Origin: Nematostella vectensis
Lineage: Eukaryota > Cnidaria > Anthozoa > Actiniaria > Edwardsiidae
Length of the DNA stretch: 64,000 nt
Reading direction: 5' to 3'
NCBI RefSeq assembly: GCF_932526225.1
Contig: NC_064040.1
Coordinates: forward strand, 8,529,181-8,593,180
The number at the start of each line of letters is the position of its first letter. The stretch's first letter is position 1. The notes beneath the pieces are model-generated. The model made no database searches and was not told the origin of the DNA. It saw only the letters and a program-made list of their open reading frames with translations. The position numbers and the translations under genes are program-made. Positions 46,501 through 57,786 of the stretch are shown here, piece after piece.

Positions 46501-48462
46501 AAAACCTTTAAAAGAAAAAGTCGACAACAATGCAGATTTATGTTTTTTAGAACGATATTTCGGCAGGCCAATACCTGCCTTCTTCAGGTTATAAAAAACA
46601 TAAATATGTGTTGTTGTCGACTTTTTCTTTTAAAGGTTTTATTAATTAATCAACTGTCGACGCAGACCACAAGGTCCGACGCACACCAGCAGATAGAGGC
46701 TGTCCGGTGGTTTCTTCCTACGTGTTCTTTATTTTTAGGCAGTGGCTATATGCCCGACAGTCAGGAAAGGTCATCAATGGACTAAGTGCCCGACAGTTTT
46801 CAATGTATTCAAATAACCCAGTAAATTGTCGACCTATTAAGTTCAAAATATTCAAGCAATTCAAAAGCCAGCTTTGTTGTCAGAAAGTTTTTCCTTGCTT
46901 GTATAAACTATTATATCACTATTTTAGTGACCCTTAATTTTACCTGCTACAATTCTACATTCTACAGGAAAGTTTTATAGTGTTTACAAGCAAGAAAAAA
47001 CATTCGATTCCAACAAAAAGAAACTAAATTCAGATTCACTTGACCTTTCTAAACTAATATAGAGTATCTTGAACTCACAAGGTTGACAATTTACCGTGAA
47101 ATTTTAGCAAATCGAGAGCTCTCAACATTTAGCAGCATGTAGAAAATTCCCCACTACAATTACGATTTTATAGTGTACACAAACAACAGAAAACATTCAA
47201 CATCGACAACAAAGCTCACATCAGATTCCCTTGCCCTTTCTCAAAAAATATAGAATACTTTGAACTCACTAGGTCGACAATTTCCTGGGTTATTTGAATA
47301 AGTTAAGAACTTTCCGGCATTTTGTCCATCAAGGACCTTTCCCGACTGTCTTACCTTTTCACCTATTTCTTCCCTACATTCTTGTCTTTAAAAGTTGATA
47401 GAAGTTTATTGAGGGAAATTGTTCTAGGTGGCACCTTAACCCAACCCTATCTCATATATTGATTGGGTGACCCTTTCTAATTCCAGGGAAACAGCTTTGT
47501 ATTGAAGACAGCTTGTTCTATAATATCAGCTATCAAAACAGAGGAAATAATGAAGTAAAGAATACGTTAACTGACAACTTTACACCCAGGGCAAGCCTGT
47601 TTGTGTCTCACCATCACCCATGGCTGACAGGTGACCGTCAGGAGATGCTGTCATTCAGTACACGGCACTGCGGAGTGTGTGTCTATGTGTTGATTACTAG
47701 GACAGTCAGGTAATTTGGGTGAATGGAAAATAAAGCGGCAATCGAACTAGTTTACTTCCGTCGGGCCGACGGAAACCTCGACCGACCAGAGACAAAATAA
47801 TCTATTAGAATCTGCACTATCTAACAGGCCATCCGCTTTAAATTATCAGTCAGATGCTCGAAGAAACTTTGAAAAACACACTGCTTTTACAATGTTGAAA
47901 TATCCTTCGCGTTATCCGTTAAGAATCATCGGAAATTGTTATGTAATGTAAATTGGTTAATTGCCGCTTTAAATAGTGAAATATTTTTTTATGACTGTAG
48001 ATGATAATATTCTTTTATGTAAGAAAGTTTTTAAATCTTATATTGCGATGCGTGCGACAGAGATTTAGAACGTTGTGCGAAAATTACAGTTTTGATTTAT
48101 AACAGAAGGATTCAATCGTGCTCTAATCTGCACTGAAGCATTTCTACTTCAATCATATGGCACACTTCTTATATACTACCTCTGAAAACTATAAAGGTAG
48201 CCACGTTAGCCAGTTAGCGTTTGTCACCGTAGCTGCACGAATACCATTACTTATTACTGTGTTTCTCAGGACTGAAGACACAGATAGGAACCAGCAAACC
48301 GAGCATAACTCCACGAAACAAGTCTACATGATCCAGACCGACCCACAAGTGGCCAGTATAGAGAAGCGTGGAAGAACTTATATCCAGTCCAGCAGAAACC
48401 CAGAAGAACTTATCCGTGATTTAATATGGACGTTTATTGACTCTGTCGTCGCACTGGAATGA
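43506..48462 (+). CDS. unrecognised 276-aa coiled-coil protein
   Basis: Seven exons with continuous phase: 43506-43520, 43646-43705, 43981-44105, 44443-44579, 46189-46266, 47487-47709 and 48270-48462. I do not recognise the family. The first half (MGEIEIAQSLRIQHK, LQREKERLLNEYRLVYLDHP, LLREIHQQKKEKQIL, KRSKKEIVEIKNAIHD) is charged and heptad-like, so it is probably coiled coil. The second half looks globular: SILSQWYTYMSSKP, ASLFVSHHHPWLTGDRQEML, VCVYVLITRTV, VYMIQTDPQ and a final helix PEELIRDLIWTFIDSVVALE. A coiled coil followed by a small alpha/beta domain recalls kinetochore RWD-type or meiotic proteins, but that is only an architectural analogy. Exon 3 ends in a GC donor (AACAG/GCAAG). 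The exon 3 acceptor is ambiguous because TTGCAG is repeated. Its start lies 212 bp from the DRAP1 start on the other strand, suggesting a shared promoter. Confidence 0.7.
44640..45540 (+). repeat. 64-bp minisatellite, about 14 copies
   Basis: GATTTCTGGTCATGATGACA recurs every 64 bp (44704, 44768, 44832, 44896 and onward) with very few differences. The rest of the unit is GGTGGT/GATGGT simple sequence. Less regular GAT/GGT sequence continues to about 45800. It lies in intron 4 of the unnamed gene and creates spurious long frames. Confidence 0.95.
46496..46645. mobile_element. 150-bp element with perfect 35-bp terminal inverted repeats
   Basis: The arm 46496-46530 (starting TTAATAAAACCTTTAAAAGA and containing GTCGACAACAA) is the exact reverse complement of 46611-46645. 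The core CGATATTTCGGCAGGCC / CTGCCTTCTTCAGG resembles the conserved end sequence of some invertebrate retroelements, including Penelope-like ones; this assignment is uncertain. It lies in intron 5 of the unnamed gene. Confidence 0.8.
46755..47350. repeat. large fold-back element of about 600 bp
   Basis: The left arm about 46760-46855 (CAGTCAGGAAAGGTC, TTCAAATAACCCAG, AAATTGTCGACCTA) pairs imperfectly with the right arm about 47255-47350 in inverted orientation. The interior holds a diverged direct repeat: 46970-47120 and 47168-47310 share TTTTATAGTGT, ACTTGACC/CTTGCCC and TTGAACTCAC. No open frame is seen. Confidence 0.75.
47731..47971. mobile_element. MITE with TAAAGCGGCAAT termini, copy 1
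   Basis: The ends TAAAGCGGCAATCGAACTAG and (reverse complement) TTAAAGCGGCAATTAACCAA are inverted repeats. The interior (CAGGCCATCCGCTTTAAATT, TTCGCGTTATCCGTTAA) aligns with the copy at 60874-61122. It lies in intron 6 of the unnamed gene. Confidence 0.85.
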
Positions 48463-49605
48463 GCTGTTTGCAGTACGTTAAAGTATCAGCGTTAAAAAAA
48501 CAGGATTTGCCTTTATTTCAGTTATCAGTATCAGTGTTTTAAAAAGTGAGTAGAGGGAAGGTTAGGAGAAGAGTAGCGCCAGCCCCCATGCGTGCTCGAG
48601 GATTCCAGCGTTTGGCCGGGAGTACCCGCAAAGACAACTTGGTCTCTAGACATGTTCCTCATGAAATACCCCCACCTTCACACTAAAGCTCTCGCCACAG
48701 TTTTCGCGGATTAAAATTTTAGACCCCCACCTCCATGTCAGAAACAGAATCCCAAGAAAACGCTCTGCAATATTATTTAATCGACGGTAAGACTTTGCGT
48801 GCGATATCGAGAGTACGATATGGCCGGCCGGGAAAGACATTGAGGCGTGCAACAATTCCAAAGCCACATGTTTCACGGAAAGAGCCGGCAACATATTAAA
48901 TTGTGGCGCGCATCTATAAGCCATAGCATCCTGGACAAAATAAGATAAAAATGGAAATTTGAAAAAGCTCCAAACAAAAAATTCCAATCAAAGTTTTGCC
49001 TTGCTTTGGAAGATTTGGTAAAAATAAGCTATTGCTTGCTAACCATGCCCTCTGGCAATCTCTGTCTACTGATTATAATGTGACGTACGTCAAAACTGTT
49101 ATACCTTAGCAGTTGCTTGTCGACCATGGACGCATTGACAGTTTCTACTGTACTCTCCCTTTTCGACACACCAAAACCAAATAACCTAAGTGCCTGTCTT
49201 ACCTGTGTATTTACAGACTTCACTGTTTAATATTAACAACAAATAAACGAATACACTTACGGGGCCTATTAAGACCAAACCAGCTCTATTACACACAGCC
49301 ATGCCATTAAATAGTCGCCTTGGCAACAGGTAATGCGGGAATAACCAAAAGAATAGCACCATTCTAGCATTATAAAACCTACTCTCTGTGTTCTTTATTA
49401 GTTTCGTGGCGAGTTCTTAATCTATTGACTTTCTTCGTGTGGGAGACAATGGGACTTTACTCTAGGGAGTTTGCGTTGCTTGGTGCGATTCTGATGGCCA
49501 TTTGTTTAGCAAAGTTCAAGCTCCGTCTTAGAACAAGGAAACTAATGATTTCGCGGGAGATTCCTTAGTTTTTTACAATTCTTGTCGATTCGGGACGGTC
49601 TCAAA
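48463..49605. other. intergenic stretch before the QRICH2-like gene
   Basis: No supported gene is seen. A 113-codon minus-strand frame (48646-48987) lacks recognisable motifs. The segment 48540-48640 (GCGCCAGCCCCCATGCGTGC) looks like dispersed repeat. Confidence 0.5.
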
Positions 49606-52600
49606 ATGACAGTGAGCCTCACGGACCTGCTCGACATGGCAATAAGCCCTGAAATTGGGCCAGTCAACTTTTTCCATTTACGAAATCTTTTGCATACACT
49701 CTTGGAGCACTTCGATATCGGAGAAATCGAAGCTCAACAAGCTGAAATTGTCGCTCCTGGCGGCTATGAAAGCTCTGAGGAATCGGAAAGTGGCTCAGAA
49801 AACTCCGATAGTGAGACTGGTAAGTGATAATTTCTCGTTCGTTGATGTGCTAAAAATGCGTAATCACTTAGTAGATTGATCAATTATTTACGTTTGCTCT
49901 TTCCCGTCAAAATGACAATTAGTAGCTGCGTTTTCGCGCCTTCTATTTTGGGATCAATTGTTTTGCACTTCATGAAGTTGAAAAGTGTTTTGCTGTATTC
50001 TTCAAATGATTTGCGTTAGAGTAATTTTTAGTGTACCCCGGCTTAGATTGAATCCGCGCTCCGGTCTGTTTGTCAGTGAGACTTAAACCCGTATTGATCA
50101 TTCAAGGCACAACTTTTTTTGACAAATGTGAAAGGGACTGAAGAAACATTTTAGAGACCTCAAAAGCAAATAGTTCAGGGCGAATCTGAGCACAAGAGTA
50201 TACTTATTTACAGGTTTACTGACACTTCTATAGTTTTTATAAACTTTATTTTCAAAGAGCCCTTTGAAAACCAGGTTAAAAAATAGACAGTTACAAGAAA
50301 GTAATAATTTGTACGCGTTATCTGATAATAAATGTTTTAAAATCGGTTTTGCGTATCTGATGATAATTATGTTTAAAAATCGGTTTTGCTTTAGACGGCA
50401 GAATATACCGTACAACTTTTGAATTTGGTGACCTCGTATCGAAAACGCAGACTACGCGACTAAAAGACCAGAAATAGACAAAGGTCAACGTCTTCTCGAA
50501 AGAGCACACACTCACTTAAACCAAACGTGGAAAAAAAATAAAAGGGACTTTCACTATTAAAAAAATGGATTTTTTATTATTTTTCTTTCTTGCTCGTACA
50601 AGTTTAATTGCGTTAGGTTCTCCCCAATGAAATTTGTATTTTATTTGCTTAGTATGGCAATATTTCAAATAAGCTAACAAAAATATTTAAAAATCATATC
50701 CTAAAAAATATTATCGGAGATGTCCTAATTTTTTAAAAGGTTACTGGTCTCATCAAATAAATTGTACTGTACGGAAATACTAACGCTTTTAAACTGTCTG
50801 TAAGGTATCTTATGTTTATCAGTAAATCAGCAAATATTTTTGTTAAACAGAAAACGAATCCGAACAATCCGAACCAGAGATCGAGATAGTCGGGGAAGAG
50901 GTTCAGAAAACCATCATCGATGAAGACGGGCAAGAAAAAACTGTGACCGTTACAATACAGAAAAAGGTTATCAAGGAGAAAGACCCGAGCGAGAAGAAAA
51001 AGGACGGAGAAAGCAAAAAGAAACACAGAAGCGAGAAAGCCAAGGATGGATCGGACGGCAAAGAGAGATCAGATAGGAAGGAGAAGAGAAAAGACAGGAA
51101 GACAAAATCGGACAAAGATGGTGACGAGGGCATGAGTGGCAAGAAATCGGACAAGTCTGCTGTATATGGCAGCTCAGCATACGGAAAGGTGTGTAACCAG
51201 CTTAAGATTTAATAAAACAACAGTTAATTCGCTTGGCATGTTTGTAAGACTTTAATTAGGGACTTTAAGGAACGACGACGGCGACTGCAGGGAGAACGTG
51301 ATCCGCCAAAAAGCTTAAATACTCGCGCTCAATTTTAAACTCGTTTATTTATTTTAAAAAAACTATAGTAAAGCCTAGAATCTTATTTCAAACATGGCGA
51401 ACAAAGTTTCTGGTTTCCAGCACACCTGTTCCTTTCCTCGCTAGACCCTGAAACTTGTTGTCGTTTTTAAAGGAATGTATCAGACAGAATCCATTTCAGT
51501 GTATATTTCACGTCTGGCTCTTTGAATTCTCAATTATTTTCTGCCGTCGCCGTTCGCGTTGCCGTTATGGACAAGGACGACGGCGACGGCTAGGACAACG
51601 AGATCGAAAAAGATTATATAAGTTGCAATGGAATAAGCAAAACATTAAAGTCAGAGATAGATAAAAGGCTAAGGACATTATTTCTACAGTAGCGAACGTG
51701 GTTAGAGGAGTTGACACGGCAAACGTCCGCATCCTCAATTGACCGTGAAAGTTGTGGTTTTCACGTCGTGGTTTTATGGAAAACGGCTGAAATGTATCAG
51801 ATAGAACGCATTTTCACGTGCTACTATTGAATTCTGAATCAAATCCCATTGTTTTCTGCCGTCGTCGTTGCTTAAGGTCCCTGTTGTCGCTGCTAAACTC
51901 CCTTTTCAAATACCTCCTCCTAAAGACACTTTGTTTTCAGTCGAGATGAAAGCACAGGTGACGAAAAGGGGTTATTTCAAAGGCCGTGAAATGCTTAGTC
52001 CTCTCTTTCCTCATAAGGACTCCTACGGCAGCAAGTCGAAGAAAGTGGAAAAGAAAGTTACATCGGAAACGATCGGCGAGCTGCCGGAGATCATCAATCT
52101 CGAGAGGCGCATCGAGGCCGCCGAGGTCGGAATCAAGAGTCTACGAAACATTATTGATTCGATGGTCAACCAGGTCGACTTTGGCGATGGCGTAGGGGAT
52201 ATGCTGAAGGCGCAACTGGATCAGGTCAGCGATGTATTTAGCTAGCGCATGCGCAGAATAGGCACTTAACGATGAGCAGTAATGCAGCCAAATAATGATT
52301 ATAAGACTTTATGTTTTAGTCTTAAACGTTATACAACATTGGAATGATTTGTTGATTTTACTTCCCATCAGTCAATCATCGAACCAGCCTATACCCTTGC
52401 GGTAGTTTCACGTGTAATGTGTGTTTCCAGAAAAGATCCATTTCCCCCTTCCTCCTCTCCCCTCCCCCCTCCGTTGTGGTAAAGATCTTAAATGCTTAAT
52501 CCCAAATCTACTCTAATCGTCATACTTTAACGATCTAACTCGAATCCTTAATGATCCTTTAATAGGTTCAACAGCAAATGAACGAAGTCGAGCTCATTAA

Positions 52601-55600
52601 GAAGGAAGAGCCAAAAGACAAGAAAAAGAACAAAGGCTTCAAGTCCAAAGAATCCCAAAATGTCCCACAGACTGGGATCATAACGGAAGGGGACTCCGGC
52701 GCCCTTGGGGCCACAACAGCGTCAGCGCCGGGAGCCCCTGTAGCCCCTGCCTCGGCCATTGCAGCGGTCATTCCACCTCCAAATCGGCGCGCGCAGGACA
52801 CTGGTAAACGGGTACCTTCTCGTAAGGATTCCCGCAAGGGTGGAGTGCAACTAAAGGGAGCGAGGCCTCCGAGCCAAGAAGGAGAGAAACCTGCGCTGCT
52901 TAAAAAGCGGACCACGCTTAGGGATCTACAGCTCAGGAAGATGGCGCGAGAGGAGGGTGTAAGTATCGAAGAGATCGAGGCGAGAGAGGAGGCCGCAGGG
53001 GGGGACGAAGAACAGAAGGAGAAGATGAAGGAAAGAAAGGACAAGAAAGAGGAAAAGAAGGTGAGATATCGGGTAGCTTGTTTTCAAAATGGTGAGAGGT
53101 TTTCAATATTCAAAAGTTAAATTCCGCAGCAACATATGTTACGCATTGACACGAAAGTTACACCAATATTTAAAACCTCTTGAATGAAGCGTCTTTTCAA
53201 CCCGTGTGGTACTCTCAGGGGAGTACACCCGGATATTAAAGGTGAATCGAAAGTACAGAGGCGTGTCTAGAGGAGAATGCAGGGTAGGGTCCAGAGTAGT
53301 AACAGGGGCGTGGCCAGGGAGTGGCCCAGCCCCCCCCTCTAGCAGCCAAAAATACAGTAAATGAATGAGACATTATCTAAAATACAGGAGAAAATGCCTT
53401 GAAAGGACCTTTTTGGGCCCCCTTCTGTTATAAAAGTCCTGGCTACGCCGCTGAATAATTCTCTGACCACATTCTTAACTCTGGTAAGATTTTACTAGAT
53501 CCATCTAGACACTTTTTCTATCCAAATACACAGATAAAATTAACCGTCTTCTGAAGACCGACAAAGGTGTCATCTTGAATCGAAAACATCTCGTTATGAG
53601 ATACTTCGGACCCCCTCCCCTCTCCTCTGGAAACGCCGCGACTGAAGTGGTTCGAGTTATCGGCATACATGTAGCTTAAAGTGTTATTCTCTTTCAATCT
53701 CCAGGATAAGGACAAGGACAAAGATAAAGACGAGGAGGACGACAGCAGCGATTCCGAGGAGGAGCGAGAAGCGATGGACGAGATGATTATGGAGGAGATC
53801 GAAGCCGCCCTTGAGAACGCTGGGGACGACCCTGAGGCCCAGGCCTACGCGCTCAGACTAGGTCTGGAACAGATGCAGGTTGGTACGAGACAGAATGCAT
53901 GTCGTAAGGGGCTGGTACGAGACAGAATACTGATCGTGAGGGGCTGTTAAGAGACAGAATTCTTGTCGTGAGGGGCTGGTACGAGACAGAATACTTGTCG
54001 TGAGGGGCTCGTACGAGACAGAATCACTTATCGTGAGGGGCTGGTACAAGACGGAATGCTGATCTTGAGGGGCTGGTACCGTGTGAGACAAATTGCTTAT
54101 TGATTTAACGATTGTCTTATGTTGTGTTGAGATTGTTTTCTGTACTATATAAGCAAGTATCTTTTTTCTTTCAGAATATGAAGAAGACGCTGTCGATGCA
54201 ACAGGAGGACTTCAAGAAAGACATGGAAAAGAACAAGAAAGCCATTGACCAGTTGTCTAGGGAGTTGTCACTTTTCAGGGCCGCCAGAAAGGCACAGGTG
54301 CGTAAAGGGGGGGGTGGGGGTGCCATCGAGCCTGCTATCCAAGAGGTCGCGGAGCTACGTAAGTTTGTTCCCCTGATGCAAGACGTGGATATCAGTGTGT
54401 GCTTATTGTTTGTGGTGGAGTGTTACACGGATATTGAAGTGTGTTTATTTGTTTGTTTTTCTCGTGCGGCAGGACGCGGAGGGGTTCAACGCGGTTCATC
54501 ATGTGCATAGTATGGTGCTGGAGCTGCAGACAAAACACGACAAGATGATGGCGACCACTGCAGAACTCGTCAACGAGTATAACAGGTACTAAGACCAACA
54601 CTATCATTATCATCATCATCACCACCACCATCATAATCATTATCATCATTACCATCATCATCACTTCAATCACCATCATTATCATCATTATCACCACCAC
54701 CACCATCAGCATCATCATCACTCAGATAATAGCCTGCCTCCAAAAGTCTCTGTCGGCAGCTATCTTGATATCCTAGCAACATGCCAAATGTGAAAAGCCT
54801 GTCATCTGTCTTTTAATACGGAATGAAAACAATGACATTTTTCCCAGGCGAGAGAAAGTCCTGGATGAGCTTGCAGACAGCATTGACAAGCTTGAGCAGA
54901 AGAAAGCGGATAAACAAGATGTCAACAAGAACATCGACATCAAGGCCAACAAGGAAGACTTGGAGTCCAAGGTCAGCATGAACCAATTCGACGAGTCATT
55001 CAACCTGCTGGACCGCGGGCTCAATGAGGCTCTTGAGAAGATGGGAAATCAGGTGAGGCGAGATGGCGATGTAGGGAGGGAATGGGAAATGTAGGAAAGG
55101 GGATAGGAGGCGAAGGGAGGGGATGGAAGATGTAGGCAAGAGATGGGAGTTAAAGGGAGGGGTTGGGAGATGTAGGGAGGAGATGGGTGATGAAGACAAG
55201 AGATGGGATTGTATGGAGGGGATAAAAAGTCAATACAAAAGGCCCAAATAGTCGTATTTGTACTTCTGCCCTGAAAAAATCTTATTAAAGACAAACATTT
55301 GGCAGAGCCTAATACCAGTTTCTGGTGTAATGACGGGATAAAAAGTCGTATAGATCGAGAAGATCTATTCGGACTATTCGTATTAGTACCATTGTATATA
55401 AATAGCAATCACCCTCGGAGCTCAATAGACCGCTTAATAGAGACTGATAGAAGACGATGAATGGTTTTGTATTTTGCTTATGCCCGAGGTTGTGTTTTTT
55501 CAGATGACGATCGAGGATGCTCTGAAGGAAACTCTGATGGACCTACAGTCCAAACTTACCCTCAAACTGGACAGGAACGAGCTGGACAACCTGCGCGCGC

Positions 55601-57786
55601 AGCTTGAGTCGCGCATCAAAGAAGTACAAGTCACGCGCACCGTGATACAGGTGAAACCAGAGGACGGAGAGCCTGCGGGATTTAGGAGGTATGCGGTGTT
55701 ACTCACACTAGATTGCGCACGCAGCTAGAATCACGCAATAATACAGGTCAAATCACGAGCATTCTGGTACAAGGAGAGAACCCGAGTGGTAAACCTGCGC
55801 GTTTTGAAACACAGGCATTCCGTTATCACCTACAATGTGTGGTGCTGATATTGTAAGGATGGTTCTTCTGCAGGAACATCACTGAAAAGGTGCACTGCAT
55901 TTCGTGTGACCGGCTCCTGGATGTGCAAACGTCGGTAGCCCCCCCACCCCTACCCAAGAACCAGCCTCTCCCAAGTCACAAGTCCGCTAAACCTTACACC
56001 ACGTACGAGCTAGAGCACATCAGACAGCACCAGAAGATGAATGTGGGGCTGAGGAAGGCGGTGATCGGCGCAGACTTACCTTACAGTGCCCAGAAGTTAC
56101 GTAACGAGGTCGTTGCCATGACAGGTAAGATTGCGCCAACATTGCCATAGAAACACCACATACCACGATTCCTTCCGCGGGCTACGGGGCAGTTTCAAGA
56201 GTGTCATACTTAACTCTATACCTTTTATAGGAATGGTAGACTCAATCGACCTCCTTCCCAGTGTCGTGCTAACGCTATCGTTTACCCCTTGTAGAAATTT
56301 TAGACTTAATCGACCCCCTCTCCCGCCTTTCCAGTGTTGTACTGACGCTACCGTTTATCCCTTGTAGAAATGGTAGACTTAATCGACCCCCTCTTCCGCC
56401 TTCCCAGTGTTGTACTAACGATACCGTTTATCCCTTGTAGAAATTTTAGACTTAATCGACCCCCACTCCCGCCTTCCCAGTGTTGTACTGACGCTACCGT
56501 TTATCCCTTGTAGAAATGGTAGACTTAATCGACCCCCTCTTCCGCCTTCCCAGTGTTGTACTAGCGATACCGTTTATCCCTTGTAGAAATGGTAGACTTA
56601 TTAGACCCCCTACCCCGCCTTCCCAGTGTCGTACTAACGCTACCGTTTACCCTTTGTAGGAATGGTAGACTTAATCGACCCCCTTCCCCGCCTTCCCAGT
56701 GTTGTACTGACGCTACCGTTTATCCCTTTTAGAAATGGTAGACTTAATCGACCCCCTCTCCCGCCTTCCCAGTGTTGTACTGACGCTACCGTTTATCCCT
56801 TGTAGAAATGGTAGACTTAATCGACCCCCTCTTCCGCCTTCCCAGTGTTGTACTAACGATACCGTTTATCCCCTGTAGAAATTTAAGACTTAATCGACCC
56901 CCTCTTCCGCCTTCCCAGTGTCGTACTAACGCTACCGTTTACCCTTTGTAGGAATGGTAGACTTAATCGACCCCCTTCCCAGTGCCGTACTAACGCTACC
57001 GTTTATCCCTTGTAGAAATGGTAGACTTAATAGACCCCCTACCCCGCCTTCCCAGTGTCGTACTAACGCTACCGTTTACCCTTTGTAGGAATGGTAGACT
57101 TAATCGACCCCTTACCCCGCCTTTCCAGTGTCGTACTAACGCTACCGTTTACCCTTTGTAGGAATGGTAGACTTAATCGACCCCCTCCCCCGCTTTCCCA
57201 GTGTCGTACTAACGCTGCCTTTTACCCATTGTAGGAATGGTAGACTTAATCGACCCCCTCCCCCGCCTTCCCAGTGTCGTACTAACGCTACCGTTTACCC
57301 TTTGTAGGAATGGACTTGATCGACCTCCCCCCTTCCCAGCGCTACTGCGGTGGCTCCCACACGATCATCCACCCGCTGCGCCGCAACGTCAAGTCCAACA
57401 GCCACTTCAACCAGTACGTGGTGATAAAAGACGACGCCGAGGCCCCTGTAGCCTTACCCAAGCGAGAATTCATCGTCCCTAAGGACTCCGGATTGAAGAA
57501 GCACTCGAAACCCAAGCTCCCGTCGATCCGGCAAGGCATGAGTGACGACGTGCCCCCAATGGAGTACGAGTACGAGGAGCGCCCCGCAAGTGCACCAGCC
57601 ACGCCCTCCCTCTTATCCAATCACAACAACTATAATAACTACCCTCAGGGTAAGGTTCGGCGGAGTATGAGCTCCCCACAAGGGGGCCCTCCGTTATCAC
57701 CCCCACCGGGGAGGACAGGGGAGGGTTCGCCGGTTGAGCTTGGGAGGATTTCGGTGACTGTGCCGAGTCCAGACGTTGAGAGTTAA
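49606..57786 (+). CDS. QRICH2: QRICH2/C16orf96-like protein with DUF4795 domain
   Basis: Family members act in sperm flagellum assembly. Exons: 49606-49819, 50851-51192 (or 51188), 51941 (or 51946)-52224, 52566-53060, 53705-53878, 54175-54297, 54473-54585, 54848-55052, 55504-55688, 55874-56124 and 57308-57786. Phase is continuous and gives about 950 aa; the exon 2/3 junction has two in-phase solutions. The N-terminus (SLTDLLDMAISPEIGPVNF) matches the family start. A Lys/Glu/Asp-rich region and an Ala/Pro-rich linker follow. The coiled-coil DUF4795 region spans exons 6-9 (LQTKHDKMMATTAELVNEYN, DELADSIDKLEQKKADK, EDALKETLMDLQSKLTLKLD). The C-terminal cysteine module includes VHCISCDRLLD and RYCGGSHTIIHP, both family hallmarks, plus a Pro/Ser-rich tail. 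Human QRICH2's Gln-rich repeats are absent. The last intron is a 16-unit array of copies of the exon 11 acceptor. Confidence 0.85.
51259..51884. mobile_element. 626-bp MITE-like element with GGGACnTTAAG termini
   Basis: The left end GGGACTTTAAGGAACGACGA and the right end (reverse complement GGGACCTTAAGCAACGACGA) are terminal inverted repeats extending into GACGGC. The 200-bp element at 4945-5144 has the same ends. Inner CGTCGCCGT/ACGGCGACG segments near 51545-51590 add a second inverted pair. It lies in intron 2 of the QRICH2-like gene. Confidence 0.75.
53302..53452. mobile_element. MITE-like element with CAGnGGCGTnGCCAGG termini
   Basis: The left ACAGGGGCGTGGCCAGGGAG and the right (reverse complement) CAGCGGCGTAGCCAGGACTT are inverted repeats. 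The interior has a C run and ACAGTAAATGAATGAGACA. It belongs with the homopolymer-core elements at 2091, 11798 and 60457. Confidence 0.65.
53870..54095 (+). repeat. about 32-bp minisatellite starting at a splice donor
   Basis: Six to seven units of GGTACGAGACAGAATnCTTGTCGTGAGGGGCT begin directly at the donor CAG/GTTGGTACGAGACAG of exon 5 of the QRICH2-like gene. The first unit contains the donor GT itself. Later units read CTGGTACGAG and do not copy the exonic CAG. Confidence 0.8.
54598..54725. repeat. ATC/ACC trinucleotide microsatellite
   Basis: CATCAT/CACCAC repeats follow exon 7 of the QRICH2-like gene almost directly and give a spurious Met/Val-rich minus-strand frame. Confidence 0.85.
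55053..55220 (+). repeat. degenerate GGGAGGGGATGGGAGATGTA repeat after a donor
   Basis: Purine-rich units of about 18-36 bp built from GATGTAGGGAGG, GGGATGGGAG and GAAGACAAGAGATGGG begin at the donor GTGAGGCGAGATGGCGATG of exon 8. Confidence 0.75.
56160..57307 (+). repeat. about 16-copy, 73-bp array of a splice acceptor and exon start
   Basis: Each unit reads TTTAnCCnTTGTAGnAATGGT, then AGACTTAATCGACCCCCT, TTCCCAGTGT and GTACTAACGCTACCG. The segment TTTGTAG/GAATGG...GACTTGATCGAC is also the real acceptor and first codons of exon 11 (GMDLIDLPPSQ) at 57307/57308. Units recur about every 73 bp from near 56230, with a few of 64 bp. Many keep TTGTAG or TATAG, but most carry an extra GTA that shifts frame relative to the exon. 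Confidence 0.93.

Noticed and set aside
48646-48987. 113-codon minus-strand open frame with a possible acceptor
   Set aside because: No recognisable motif and no partner exons in phase; adjacent sequence looks like dispersed repeat.
54298-54360. Open extension after QRICH2-like exon 6 reading Gly-rich then AIEPAIQEVAEL
   Set aside because: Using its GTAAGT donor would break phase with exon 7, whereas CACAG/GTGCGT keeps it. It could still be an alternative exon end.
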